Positions 10,914-26,403 of a stretch of DNA of 35,627 nucleotides are shown one piece after another. The DNA is from Silene noctiflora. Taxonomy: Eukaryota; Streptophyta; Magnoliopsida; Caryophyllales; Caryophyllaceae. Both the position numbers and the translations under genes were made by a program. The notes under the pieces are model-generated. The model saw only the letters and a list, made by a program, of their open reading frames with translations, ran no database searches and was not told where the DNA came from. Where the stretch lies: assembly GCA_009801015.1 (NCBI GenBank), contig VHZZ01000014.1, positions 580,710-616,336 on the forward strand, read 5' to 3'. Within the stretch, counting starts at the first letter, position 1. Each line of letters begins with the position of its first letter.

Positions 10914-11088
10914 TGGGCCAGCCCATGAACTTTTTTCGGAAAACCAAGCCCAAACCCTTCAAATAAACTTGATGGGCCAGACCGAACCAATATCAAGCCC
11001 TCTTTTACGACACCGACTTTAACAACACAAAAACGCGGGGATATCGACTGTCAACAACGTAACGGTAATAATTCCTTCCCTATATATA
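10914..11088 (+). promoter_or_regulatory. Promoter-like region of non-coding array A (site II + TATA)
   Basis: TGGGCC occurs at 10914-10919 and 10973-10978, and AGCCCA (reverse of TGGGCT) at 10920-10925 and 10947-10952. These match plant site II elements, which TCP factors bind in promoters of translation and proliferation genes. TATATATA is at 11081-11088, followed by a C/T-rich leader. The block TTTTACGACACCGACTTTAA..AACGCGGG..ATATCGACTGTCAA is almost identical at 27280-27340 in copy B. This conservation, against divergent flanks, supports a function. Confidence 0.6.
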
Positions 11089-11265
11089 CACACATCAACC
11101 TCCATTGTTTTCCCTCGTAATTTTCCTTCGTCTTCTTTTTCTCTCCCGCCTCCATCTTTCTTTTTTTCTCTGTATTATTTTTTACGTTTCTTCGTCTGTG
11201 ATTTTATTTGTGCTTATTTGAATCGGTTGTGAGTGTCGTGTTATTAGAGATAACTGTTTTTTAAT

Positions 11266-11266
<1 letters not shown>

Positions 11267-11311
<45 letters not shown>
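11267..11311. repeat. 45-base poly(T) tract
   Basis: An uninterrupted T run just after the first donor-like site of array A. Copy B has only a short interrupted T stretch at the matching place (27650-27675), so the tract expanded in A alone. Confidence 0.85.
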
Positions 11312-11312
<1 letters not shown>

Positions 11313-11805
11313 TGCCCTAATTTTGACGATGGTCACGTAATTTAACTCATCTCTCACACGATTTGATTTTATTGTTTAATTAGAATTAGAATTAGGGTTC
11401 TTGTTTTTAATGGAGATCACGATTGATTTACGACGTTTTTTTAAATTAAAAAGTCGGTGAATGTTATAATGGTTTTGTTGCTTCTGAAATTGCGTTATTT
11501 TAAATTGATTGAAATTTAAAGCGGTGATTCTTTTAGGGTTTCAGTTTTTTATTTTTTTTATCAGTTAGTTTGTTTGATTGAACATAATTCTGCTCTTCCC
11601 TAAACCCTGATTACGAATTTACGATGCTCCGACGTGGATGGACTTGAAGTTTCTAATAAACGAGTCTAAGTAACGTAGACCGCGACATAGGCTTTGAGGA
11701 ATGTTGTTTTGAAGTTTTAAAAACCGAGTCTAAGTAACGTAGATCATTGAAGTGACAATTTAATAATGAAGATCATGAGTTATTGAACGCTGATGTTGAC
11801 AATGA

Positions 11806-12120
11806 TTAGTTTTTGAGGATCTTTTGAATCTTTGCCAGCTTGTTTTGCTTCTGGTTTCAAAAATTTCTGTGAGTTTTCTAGTTTCTGAATTTCGCTTCTG
11901 GTTTTGTTAATTTCTGTAAGGATTCTAGTTTCTGAAATTACGCGGTATGTAGATGTTGTAGTGCAGCACCAGGACTGTATGAGGGAATTTTTTCCCTGAA
12001 GTTTGTTGCTTTGCGAGCTATCCATTCGAGCACTAGATTATCTGTCAACTTTGTCATATTAACCATCCGGAAAATTTGTCATTAGGTAAATTGTGTTTAT
12101 GCTCTTGTGATAATTATCAT
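11806..12120 (+). repeat. Array block R1 (first of three)
   Basis: It contains a roughly 46-bp motif, CTTCTGGTTT..AATTTCTG..AGG.TTCTAGTTTCTGAAAT, twice in tandem, then GTAGTGCAGCACCAGGACTG. The same block occurs at about 17550-17810 (the far end of array A) and at about 28370-28690 in B. Array A therefore starts and ends with the same block. Confidence 0.75.
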
Positions 12121-12239
12121 GAGTCATTGAACGCTGATGCTTTGTTTCCTGGTTTGATGTTCAGGTAAATCGGTTTTTTAATTGGCTTTCAAGTTACATT
12201 GATTATAATTTAATCTGCGCTGATGATTGGAAAGTTTGC

Positions 12240-13140
12240 AGTAACTCTGCTGGTATTTCCTGAGTTTCTTGGAAGTTTCACAGCTAGTTTGCTTACTGGT
12301 TTCGGGTGAACGGTTTACTAGGTTTTGGTTTCTGTAACCACCTTATTTAAGGTTGAAGACGGATGAAATGTAACTGATCTGTTTTGAAGATAAAATATAT
12401 GTTTTGCAAGGTTGAAAGTTGGTCAGTTAATCGCTTTACATGGTTTGGTTTTCATAGCTTGCAGATTGATGTTTAGTTTACTAATGATGAATGTGACCGA
12501 TAATGATGCTGTGGGTATAAGGTGACTGAACCTACTGTCATGTTAATTTCAATTCAAGAGCAGAAAAACTGTTGGTATTTTTAAGGGTCTATGGATGTTT
12601 TGCAACTAGTTTTGGTCCTGAATTTGGTGAAGGATCTGAAAGGTTTGATCATTGTTAGGCCTTGACTTTAGCAGTTGATTTGTCTCCCCATCTCGATGAA
12701 ACATGTGGATGATATCAAGGAGTGGTCACAAAGGATAAAGCTATATGATGTTCTGCATCAGGTTTCAATGATCAGGGGTCTCCACAGACATCTGAAAACA
12801 TGCTTAGGTTGTTAATCTTTGCGTTTCCTTTATTATTCGGTCTTACCTTGCCTTAGTGGATTTCCTAGTGCAGCACCAAGTGCGGTATGAAACAGAGATG
12901 GGTGTCTACTAGTTCAAAGGGAGCTGCTCCTTTTTTCTTGGCTGTTCAGTTCCTTAGATTCAGTTTGAGCTTTGTCATCTTATCTCATAGTTTATGTTGA
13001 AGGTTCCATTGTCCTTTCTTGCTCCAAGAGTAATCCGTTGGTGGATTATGTTGCTTGACCACAACTAAGCTCGGTCATTATTTCATCAGTGGATATGCTT
13101 TGATCTAATTTTGTGAGCATCTTGGTACTGCTCACAGCTT
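12240..13140 (+). repeat. Array blocks R2-R4, first copy
   Basis: R2 (GCTGGTATTT..TGAG..TTCTTGGAA..CACAGCTAGTT to GATCATTGTTA) recurs at 14290-14670 and in part at 30120-30330. R3 (GTGGTCACAAAGGATAAAGC..) recurs at 14742-14828 and 28957-29040. R4 (GGGAGCTGCTCC..TTCTTGGCTG..AGAGTAATCCGTTGG) recurs at 14840-15110 and partly at 29100-29330. The order is the same each time; the A-A spacing is about 2.0 kb. Confidence 0.75.
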
Positions 13141-13199
13141 GTTTAGGTTTTCATAAAGGTTTTGTGTTGTTTACCTTGTCCGACTTTGTTAGGGCTTGT

Positions 13200-13420
13200 T
13201 TCTTGCTTAGTTTCTTATCTTTGTAGTGTTGGGTGCAGATGAACTTGTTGCTTTGCTTTCAGAGGAATCAAGCATATGCTGCCTCCTACTTCTACTGTTA
13301 ATCATAACTAGTTGCTCGGTTTGTGGTGGCTATTGTTCTGATTTATGTTTGAAAATATTTGCTGGTTCAGTTTCTGCAGATTTTGGGGCTACAATTGGTT
13401 TCGACATTTAAATATCCGAT
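13200..13420 (+). repeat. Array block R5, first copy
   Basis: The key word is GTGCAGATGAACTTGTTGCT followed by TTGCTTTCAG and AATCAAGCATATG. Other copies lie at 15430-15610 and 30520-30660, plus 29520-29660, which lacks the ATGAACTT part. The word between CAG and CAG looks like a micro-exon, but its reading frame is not kept between copies. Confidence 0.65.
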
Positions 13421-13794
13421 TTGAGATTTCTGAGGTTTGGAAGCGAGGTTGCTCTCGAGTTTACTTAGAAATTGATTTAAGATAGACATTAACATTCCAA
13501 GGCTTCAATTCTTTAGCTGACTTCTGCCACCACTGGATGCTTTACTTGGTAAAACATCGAGAAAATGTGAAGGTAGATTGTTTACTAGCCTGCAGCGTGA
13601 AGCATCCTGAATTCCTGATACCAAGGTACATATTTTCTTCTTTATTCTTTTGAACTGTTGTCTGTGATCCTTAACTTGTGACTATTGATGCCAGTACTCT
13701 ACATCTAGTGAGGATGTTGCTGTCTTTAGACGCATTTCTTCTTTAGTACTTGAGGCTATATTTCCTGTTCCCGCAATTGTTCGCTTCATAACTG

Positions 13795-14200
13795 AAACTT
13801 ACAGTGTAAGCAGCCAAAGCATATCAATACACAAACGCGATATGCATAAAAGCACATATTGTTAAGCCTGGATCGCCTTGGAATAATCAGCTGCAATACC
13901 TAAGACAGATATTAGATCTTATCCAGCTACATGCTTTCAGCAATAGCAGCTTCAACCCTTTCAAATATAACCCCTTGTAAATATAGAGCACTATTCTGCA
14001 ATTTGTCACAAGTCCGCCTGCATTCTGTGCGACCTTTCAGTTATATACTATTTAATAGACCAGAAACTTCATCATTGCTTGCATATGTTAAATGAAGCCT
14101 TCTGCTCTTAAGCCTATTGATCAAAACTTCACAGCAGATAGACATCTGGGTTCACCTTCCTGATCCAGGTTATTGTTAAATACCATGTCAACTACAGCAT
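13795..14200 (+). repeat. Array block R6, first of four
   Basis: The key words are GTAAGCAGCCAAAGCATATC, CAGCTACA..TTTTCAGCAATA, CAAATATA, ATTCTGCAAT, ACAAGTCC, GACCTTTCAGTTAT and GACCAGAAACTTC. Relatives occur at 15605-15940, 16870-17290 and 30918-31270. Spacing in A is about 1.7 and 1.4 kb. Confidence 0.75.
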
Positions 14201-16370
14201 TCCTCTTTTGAAGGAGAAGATTGTCATTGGGTTTCTGTGCCAGCCTCTTTAATGAAGGAGAAGACTGTTCTCATAAGTCTTGTTTCGTTTGCAGCGGTGT
14301 TGCTGGTATTTTTTGAGCTTCTTGGAAAATTCACAGCTAGTTGCTTTCCGGCTTCAGTGAGCAGTTTACTAAGTTCTGGTTTCTGAAGTCACTTTTTTTA
14401 AATTGTTCGAAACTGTGGTTCATTAACCACTACACAGGAGGATAACCCATTTGCAAGGTTGAAAATTGAAAGTTAGTCGTTTTACATGTTCGGTTTTCAT
14501 GATTGATGTTTGGGTTAGTAGCTAATGATGAATGTGACCGTTCATTGAGCATTGGGTATGACGTTTGATAATGATGTTGTTGTTATTTTTAGCGTCTTTG
14601 GTTGTTTTGCAGCCTGTTTTGGTTCTGATTTGGTTAAAGACTCTGCAAGGTTCGATCATTGTTATGCTTAGACAAAATAATACTCCGTAGCAGTTGATTT
14701 GTTTTTTGATGCCTTATCTCAGTGAAACATGTGATGTCAATAAGTGGTCACAAAAGATTAAGCTATACGATGATCTGCCTCAGGTTCTAATGATCAGGGG
14801 TCTCCACAGACAAGTGAAAACATGCTTGCAGGACCTTGCTGTATGAAAAAGAGACGAGTGTCTATTAGTTATAAGGGAGCTGCTCCGTCCTTTCTCTTGG
14901 CTGATCTGTGAGCATTTACTGGCTGATCTGTTCCTTAGATTTGTTTGAGCTTTGTCACCTTATCTCATAGCTTATGTTGAAGGTTCCGTTGCCCCTTCTC
15001 TTTGCTCCCAGAGTAATCCGTTGGTTGATTTTGATGCTTGACCACAACTTAGATCTAATGTTGTTTCATAAGTGGATCTGATCTGTTCTTTGTGAGCATC
15101 ACAGTTTATTCGTCTGATACTTGGTTTTAACAAATCTGTAATATGCTCCCACTTGAACTACAACTCGGAGTAAAGAGGAATGCTGTAGTTGACATGGCTA
15201 TTATGTTGCAAGGCTCCCACTTTAATGAATCTTTCCGCGTGTTTTTGTAAAATTGGATATTTTAGTGCAACTGCGCACGAGGACCTCCTGGCATGGGAAT
15301 AGAGAGGTGACTACAGATTCAAAGGTTGTTATGTCTGCAAATGTAAGTGAGCAAACTTCAACGATAGGTTAATATGGAGCCTGCTAGGATCATGTTTGGT
15401 CCCCTAGTTGTTGGTAGCCATTGGCTTTCATTTGCTAGTTTCTTATCTTCCTGTCGTGTGCAGATGAACTTATTGAATTGCTTTCAGATTAATCAAGCAT
15501 ATGTTGGTGCTTCTACTGTTCATCTTCACTAGTTCGGAGTGTAGCTGTCTTTGTTCAGATTGCTGCTTGACATTATTTGTTGGATTTTGTTCCTGTGGAA
15601 TTATTCTGCAATCAGCCAGCTGCAACACCCTAGGACAGAAAATAAATCTTATCCCAGCTACAGGGTTTTCAGCAATAACAACTTCAGCCCTTTCAAACTA
15701 TAAGGCCTGCAAATATAGCATTATTCTGCAATCAGTTACAACTTACAAGTCCATCTGCCTTTTGTACGACCTTTTAGTTATGAGCCATTCGATAGATCAG
15801 AAACTTCCGTCTTTGTTTTCATATGTCAGATGTAGTCATTTGCTCTTTAAGCTTGTTGATCGAGACTGCACAACGGATAAACATTTGGATTCACCGTCCT
15901 GATCCAGGTTCTTGTTAAATACTACTGATCACTTTATATATCTTTGGTCGTGAAATAGAGCTTTTTCGTTCTCTATGAAGTCATCTGGTTAGTTACTTTC
16001 TCATGTGACTATTTATCCTGTGTGGAGTTTCGAGTTTGGCTCTTTTTTCGACCTAGGAACACTCTTTCGGGAGTCAAATAGAGCTTTTTCATTCCAGCCT
16101 CCAGGTTTTTCTTTAACTACTTCTGATCTGTCAGCAATCCAATAAATGTTAGGCTGGCACCCGGCCTCGATTTTTGCTTCATGGCCGGAAGTTCATTTAT
16201 TTCTTGGTTTTGTGCCAACCCAGAAAATTCAACAGTCGAATTCATTATTTCAACGTTTTGGCGTAGATTTTTTACTGAAGATTGTCGGAACAGAAACTTC
16301 CTAATTGTTCAGTTGGGTAAAGCTGTAGATGTGCACATTCTTGGTAAATCCTCATTTGGCTATTATAGTA

Positions 16371-16455
16371 TTCCCTCCGTCTCAATTGTTTGTTTACCTT
16401 TGATTAAAATACATTTCATTAAGAATGAAAAAAACAAATATTTGAAATGAGGAAG
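16371..16455. mobile_element. Small Stowaway-like element inside array A
   Basis: It begins TTCCCTCCGTCTCAATTG after TA and ends GAAATGAGGAAG before TA. The centre AAAATACATTTCATTAAGAA is shared with the element at 31595-31683, which sits at the matching place in array B. The insertion therefore predates the duplication of the module. Confidence 0.7.
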
Positions 16456-17950
16456 TAGCTGCTAGGCGGAGGACTTCCTAACTCCCATTTACTTGCATTA
16501 GGATCTTGTAGCTTAAGATAGAGACATGCGTCCACTGGTTCTATGTGAGCTACTGTGTGCTGCGTCTTGGATTTTGCATCTGATAAACGTTGCAGTGTCA
16601 TAATTTTGTGAATCTCTTGCTACTGTGTGCTGCGTCTTGGATTTTGTTGTTCATTACTCAGGTCCTTTTCATACACATTTTATCTGTTGGGCGTAATATA
16701 AAAACGCACGTGACTGGTGATGCCAAGTTTTCTCATCTTTATAGGCGTTTGAAGGTTCCCTGTCCAGAACAGTACACCTATTGAGGATGTTGCTGTCTTT
16801 AGTCGGACTCCGTCTTTACTACTTGAACTTGAGGTATTACTTGTTTATGCTGCAGTTACTTCATATCTGAAACCTACAGTATAGGAAGCCAAAAAGTAAC
16901 CATACTAAACGGCCAACACCCAGAAATGTATTCACAGAACGCCGTAGAATATTCAGCCGCAGCACCTAAGACAAAAAAATAGAGTTTGTCCCACTAACTG
17001 ACTGCCTGCCACAAGTTCCTGCAACAGTGCAGCAATAGCAGCTGCAAGCCTGCAAGCCTTTCAAATATAACCCCTGCAAATATTGCAGGCATTAATCTGC
17101 AATTTGTAACAAATTATAATGTCTTTTGCACGAGAACTGGGCAGTAGCCTCAATTCTTTCAACTATACCAAAAAATTCCATCTTTGCTTTCATAAGTTAA
17201 ATGAAGAATAATTCTCTCTTTCAAAGCTTATTGATCATGACTACCAGCAGATAGACATCTCCAGGTTATTGTTAAATACTATTGAGGTTTATTTATCGAT
17301 CCTCTTTTCAAACTAGGGCACAATCTTTCGGGCGCCGAGCAGAGTTGGTCTGATAGATGTGAGTGCAAATGTGCAATGCACCTGGTTTGGATTTGCTTCA
17401 TGGTCAGAGGCTCATTTTCTGTTAGTGCAGGCTCATTTTTTTTAATGTCTGAATGAAATCGTTTCTACAGTGACGATCATGAATTGTTATTGTAATTGGA
17501 CTTCTGATATATCTCCGACTTAATTGGCTTTGATTTACAGAGAACATGTTGGCATTTTTAAGCATCTTTTGAATTTTTGCTGCTTATTTCACTTCTGGTT
17601 TCGTAAATTTCTGCGAGGTTTGTAGTTTCTGAAATTCACTTCTGGTTTCGCATTCTATGAGGTTTCTAGTTTCTCAAATTTTACTTGGTTGTGGATCTTG
17701 TAGTGCAGCACCAGGACTGCATGACATGGTTTTTTTTCCTGAAAAGTCGTCATTAGGTATGAATTGTGTTTACGCTCTTCTGATCATTATTGCAGTTTGA
17801 TTTCGATGATGGTCTTAATTTTGTAATTGATTATCGTCTGTAGTTACTTGTAAACGTGAAGATTGTCAATGAGAAACGAGAAATGGATTTCTGTGACTCG
17901 TTGAAATTCAAGATTGATTAATGAGAAACGAGAAATGGATAACTTGCTAG

Positions 17951-22798
<4,848 letters not shown>

Positions 22799-22860
22799 CT
22801 AACTAGATAAATTAAAGTATATGCTTAGTTGGATGGGGAGTTTGCATGTAGATCGGCTTC

Positions 22861-22870
22861 ATTTATATAG
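22861..22870 (-). promoter_or_regulatory. TATA box of aminotransferase copy A
   Basis: CTATATAAAT on the - strand, about 63 bases upstream of the start codon. The stretch between it and the ATG contains ATCCAACTAAGC.TA, also present upstream of copy B, so the core promoter was duplicated with the gene. Confidence 0.6.
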
Positions 22871-22899
22871 AAAAACCGTTACACTAAGTTTATCCACAT

Positions 22900-23375
22900 A
22901 CTCATCTTCAGACTTCAGACTCTGCTACCTCAGCTTTTCACTAACTTTTCATTCTTTAGACTCAGAGTCAGACTCTCTCAGACTTACATAAAAAAAGACA
23001 CTTTATCCTCATACTCATTTCAGACTTTGTCACATCAACTTTCCACTCAACTTATTTTACTTTTATNNNNNNNNNNNNNNNNNNNNNNNNNNNNNNNNNN
23101 NNNNNNNNNNNNNNNNNNNNNNNNNNNNNNNNNNNNNNNNNNNNNNNNNNNNNNNNNNNNNNNNNNNNNNNNNNNNNNNNNNNNNNNNNNNNNNNNNNNN
23201 NNNNNNNCTTTACTATTTTCGAGTCTGAAGCAGAGTCTTGAAAATCAAAGATCGAAGCTCAGACTCTCAGCTCATACTCACTACATTATCCTGTCTAAGC
23301 CTCAAAAAGCTATAAGTATGACCTTCATACTATCCCTCATACTCACCCTTCATCCTCCGTTAAACTTAGTCTTAG
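22900..23375. other. CAGACT-rich region around an assembly gap
   Basis: The motif CAGACT(C) occurs many times (for example 22920-23030 and 23262-23280), and its reverse AGTCTGA/AGAGTCT appears at 23222-23238. Ns fill 23067-23207. The two sides may be arms of one element whose centre failed to assemble. There is no gene evidence. This is upstream of aminotransferase copy A. Confidence 0.45.
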
Positions 23376-23517
23376 ATCTGATACGTAATTACGTACAGGG
23401 TAAGTCTCTTATAGAACCGTTTTACGATTAACAAATTATCTTGATGTTCTTTTCACCCAAACATGGAAAATAGTGGAAATTAGTAAATGGTTTTACAATA
23501 ATCATCAATGGAATTGA

Positions 23518-23707
23518 AGACGGACACTTTTTGTCGCAAGCCGAAAATGGGCAAATGTCGCCCATCTTAATGACAAGCTGTTATAGTTTAAAAATTGTTC
23601 TAGTAACTTTCTATTTAAAAATGGTTACATTTTCATCTTAAATGGGTCATATTTACTTTGTTTTCAGCTTGCGACGAAATGTGGTCAGTTTTCAGCAAGA
23701 CTTATTG
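23518..23707. mobile_element. Diverged GACGGA-type MITE, copy 3
   Basis: GAAGACGGACACTTTTTGTCGCAAGC on the left and GCTTGCGACGAAATGTGGTC on the right are inverted relatives. ATGGGCAAATGTCGCCCAT and AAATGGGTCATATTTACTTTG lie inside. It is looser than the other copies. Confidence 0.5.
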
Positions 23708-24111
23708 TACAATGATAATTCTGTAAAACTGTTTTATACAAGTACAGTGTCATAATACACTCTTATCGGTTAATAATAAAAAAAATGAAAAATATAAAAA
23801 AGAATTTAGCCTATCACGTCGTTAATATGTTATGACAATTTCAGATAGGAAAATGAAATAGCATCAAGTTACCTGGCGGTATCGAGTTTAAGTACTATCT
23901 ATGATATTTTCGTAATTTTCTCTTTTTCCTATTTTTGAATTTTAAATTGATTCACTAAAACGGGCATGGTTGAAACTTAGAAATTTAAATTCATTTAAAA
24001 TTATTAAAACTAGAATCATTGCAAAAAGTAATCCACTAATTGCTAAAAGTAGTAAGTTGTTGAATGTATTTCCAAAAAAAAAAAATAGTTGTTGAATGTA
24101 GGGTTAGATAG

Positions 24112-24268
24112 ATCAAAGTCCGTCACAAACTGAAGACGGATAGTGTCTCTCTCACAATAAAACAAGTGGATGGGATATTTGGTGTCACTTGCATATTGTG
24201 AGAGGGACATTATCGGTTTTCAGCTTGTGACGGATAGTGTCCGTCTTCAGCTTGTGACAGAATTGCCT
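24112..24268. mobile_element. GACGGATAGT MITE, copy 4
   Basis: It reads GTCCGTCACAAACTGAAGAC, GGATAGTGTCTCTCTCACAA, CATATTGTGAGAGGGACATT, then CAGCTTGTGACGGATAGTGT. The inner parts match copy 1 (1888-2090) closely, so these two are recent relatives. Confidence 0.75.
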
Positions 24269-24356
24269 AATACAAGATCCTCCTCGAGGGACGTTAATGG
24301 ATATGTTATTTTCAGTACTCTTAATTTTGTAGGAGATTTCATTATCATGCTTTGAA

Positions 24357-24674
24357 AAGAGAAAAAAAGGAACATAAATCGGATGTATTATTTCAAATTT
24401 TATTTGTTAATGAGCATATGTGTATTTTTCTGAGCTTATTATCTCAAACTTTATTTGTTTTCGAGCATATGTAATATTTTGTCTGAGCTTATTATAGTTT
24501 ATAAGTTAAATTTTATTTTTCTCCGTCAAAACTCAAATTTAACTAAGATTATATCTAATGTTTTTGAGTTTTATTGTAACTTTTTGAGCTCAATGTTTGT
24601 TTAAATAAATGAACTCAGAAATTTTACAGTAAAACTCATAATGTTTAAAACAAAACTCAAAAACTTTATTATAA
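24357..24674 (-). repeat. Right arm of the 310-bp long inverted repeat
   Basis: Reverse complement of 21826-22137 with small indels; the outer end is CTTTATTATAA. The two arms enclose 2.2 kb that contains exon 1 and the promoter of aminotransferase copy A. The outer flanks do not show an obvious target duplication. Confidence 0.85.
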
Positions 24675-24710
24675 CTAGTTTTAAACCCGTGCAAAAAAAT
24701 GCACGGGTCG
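24675..24710 (-). mobile_element. Helitron-like 3' terminus
   Basis: On the - strand: CCCGTGCA-TTTTTT-TGCACGGG hairpin (24686-24707), a short AT stretch, then CTAG followed by T. This is the 3' end structure of a Helitron, with a different hairpin from copies 1-4. It abuts the inverted-repeat arm directly. I could not place its 5' end to the right. Confidence 0.5.
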
Positions 24711-25002
24711 TAATAACATGCGGTATTATTGGATATACGAGTATATAAGTTGAGCGTTAGTCTATAATTGGAGATTCGAGTTACATGTAATTTAATTAAC
24801 GTTTTTTATTCCGTCAACATAATATGGTTTTCATCATTAACGTGATTAGTATACATATAGTTTATGTTAGAAATTTTTTTCTTGAATTTGGTCGAAGACG
24901 GATTAAGCTAAGGTAACCCGTATACATAATATGGTTTTTCATTATTAATGAGAAAAATTCGCTACCTCAAAATTTTAATTTGAGGTTCGTCCCTCTTTAC
25001 AC

Positions 25003-25142
25003 GAACACAAAAATTTCAGAGAAACGGTCTCTCAATAGCGTTATTGAGATCTCTCGAATGATGGGGTGAGAGACCCATTGAATTTCTTTTTTCCCTATTA
25101 TGTCTCCTACTAAATTAGTGGAAGGCGGTCTTTTATGAGACC
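25003..25142. mobile_element. MITE of the GAGACGGTCTCTC family, copy 2
   Basis: AATTTCAGAGAAACGGTCTC, AATAGCGTTATTGAGATCTC, ATGGGGTGAGAGACCCA, TTCCCTATTATGTCTC and GAGACCTGTTG follow the same order as 876-1022. The right end is more diverged. Confidence 0.7.
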
Positions 25143-25254
25143 TGTTGTTACACGAATCTACCATTATGTGCCCATACTCTTGAATTTTTTTTTTTTTTTT
25201 TTGGTGGGTAGTTTGAAAATCAAAGTGACAAAATAAGGTGGTTGTATTTATGTT

Positions 25255-25443
25255 GTCAAAGCGTCTCACTTGTGACGGGTCGGTATTTGTGACGGNTAAT
25301 GCCACTCACAAAACGAATAAAGCAAAAGGTGGGGGCACCCCTCCACTTGCTTTCCTCTCTCCTCTCATGGATCTTTTGTGAGTAAAAGTGGTATCCGTCT
25401 TCTCATTTGTGACGGATACGTCCGTCACAAATGAGAATTGCCC
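25255..25443. mobile_element. GACGGATA-type MITE, copy 5
   Basis: It reads AAAGCGTCTCACTTGTGACG, GTGCCACTCACAAAA-like word, GGTGGGGGCACCCCTCCAC (palindromic centre), TTTTGTGAGTAAAAG, then TTGTGACGGATACGTCCGTC and ACAAATGAGAATTGCC. The single N at 25296 is inside. It shares the family ends but has a different centre. Confidence 0.65.
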
Positions 25444-26222
25444 TTATGTTGTTTGGTTATGCTTTCAATTGGGTGAAGGGGCATTTTTTAAAGACATTTT
25501 TCCAATAATTCTCCCGATCACCTGAAACATGCTAAATAAGTCCATTCACTTTCAAAAGGGTATTTTGGGGATTGAGGGGATGCAGGTTGTGTTCGAGAAT
25601 GTTGTAGAAAGTAATAGGGTTAATGGAATGAAGTTTAATTGGTTACGCCGATAGAAATTCATTTGAATGAAGGGAGTAATAATGGAGTATAGCACACATA
25701 GCACGTAGATGACAAATGAAAAAAAAAAATGATATTATATGGTGTATCCTTGAGTTTTTCGGTATGTTTATGTTGTATTTTTACATTTTTTTTTAAATTC
25801 TATGATGTACAATTGAATTCTATACATTAATTTATACCATGACCTTATTTATATTCTTTAATAACTTAGTTTCTTAATTGACTTATTATTAATCTCACAG
25901 TATAAAACCTTCTTAATTACACCCTATTTGAAATTACTCAAATTACTTTGTATGAACAATTATGTTTAACCCATCATGTTATTCACGTGGATGGCATCAA
26001 TAACAATTCAAAGTTTGTAGTCCACAAGAGTGGTTGATTGAAATTTGAAATAATTTTCATCAACCACTATTTTTCATAATAAGGGTATTAAGGTATTTTA
26101 ATACGGAATATATGATTTTACAATGTTTTATTATTTTTTTTGGATTGACCATGAGTATACCGATAGTCATGCATATCAATAACAATTCAAAGTTTCCGTT
26201 AATGTATACCTGTTTTCTCTCT
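25444..26222. other. Intergenic, AT-rich; one 21-bp direct repeat
   Basis: No gene is seen. The word ATCAATAACAATTCAAAGTT(T) occurs exactly at 25996-26016 and 26175-26195, enclosing 158 bases without clear terminal repeats. The rest is AT-rich spacer. Confidence 0.5.
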
Positions 26223-26400
26223 AACCGCCTCCAAAAACACCATTTTTTCCCTTAAAAACTTGACCAAATAGCCGAAATCCCGGCCCCTCTCCCCCACCCT
26301 CAAAGCCATCGGATCTGGTGGATTCGTGGGTGGGGAGAGGGGATTTTGGCTATTGAGTCGAGTTTTTAAGGGGAAAAGATGGTGTTTTTGAGTGGTGATT
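26223..26400. mobile_element. 178-bp fold-back element
   Basis: The two arms are inverted complements. CCAAAAACACCATTTTTTCC pairs with GGGGAAAAGATGGTGTTTTT, and CCAAATAGCCGAAATCCCGG pairs with GGGGATTTTGGCTATTGAGT. CCCCTCTCCCCCACCC faces GGGTGGGGAGAGGGG near the centre. It is GC-richer than its surroundings. The ORF at 26199-26744 on the - strand reads through it and has no known domain. Confidence 0.75.
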
Positions 26401-26403
26401 GGT

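Larger units (their letters stand above)
11110..17940 (+). other. Non-coding repetitive array A, candidate long non-coding transcription unit
   Basis: It begins with a pyrimidine-rich leader (CCTCCATTGTTTTCCCTCG onward) and a donor-like GTGAGT at 11229; both are conserved in copy B (donor 27531). The remainder is T-rich on the + strand, like plant intron/UTR sequence. It has no long ORF: 13226-13411 and 15501-15902 are not conserved as proteins across repeats. It is built of ordered blocks that recur two or three times inside A and again in B. It ends beside the stop of the convergent aminotransferase gene at 17951. It may be a long non-coding RNA, the 5' UTR/introns of a gene that lost its coding part, or a transposon-like repeat that acquired a promoter. 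Transcription is inferred, not shown. Confidence 0.5.

Noticed and set aside
11267..11311. Poly(T) as the tail of a reverse-strand retroposed gene
   Set aside because: The flanks on both sides align with copy B, which lacks the run, so it is a local expansion rather than an insertion.
12484..12529. Box C/D snoRNA candidate: ATGATGA at 12484-12490 with CTGA at 12526-12529, related pair at 30204-30260
   Set aside because: The spacing is too short in copy A (46 bases), it differs between copies, there is no clear terminal stem, and the third copy at 14524 lacks the D box.
13226..13411. ORF in array A resembling part of ORF 29467-29754
   Set aside because: Similarity comes from the duplicated non-coding block. 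Start, length and frame are not kept, and the related block at 15430-15610 breaks the frame.
24675..24710. CRISPR-like or operator palindrome (CCCGTGCA..TGCACGGG)
   Set aside because: In this plant context, followed by CTAG|T, it fits a Helitron 3' hairpin better.
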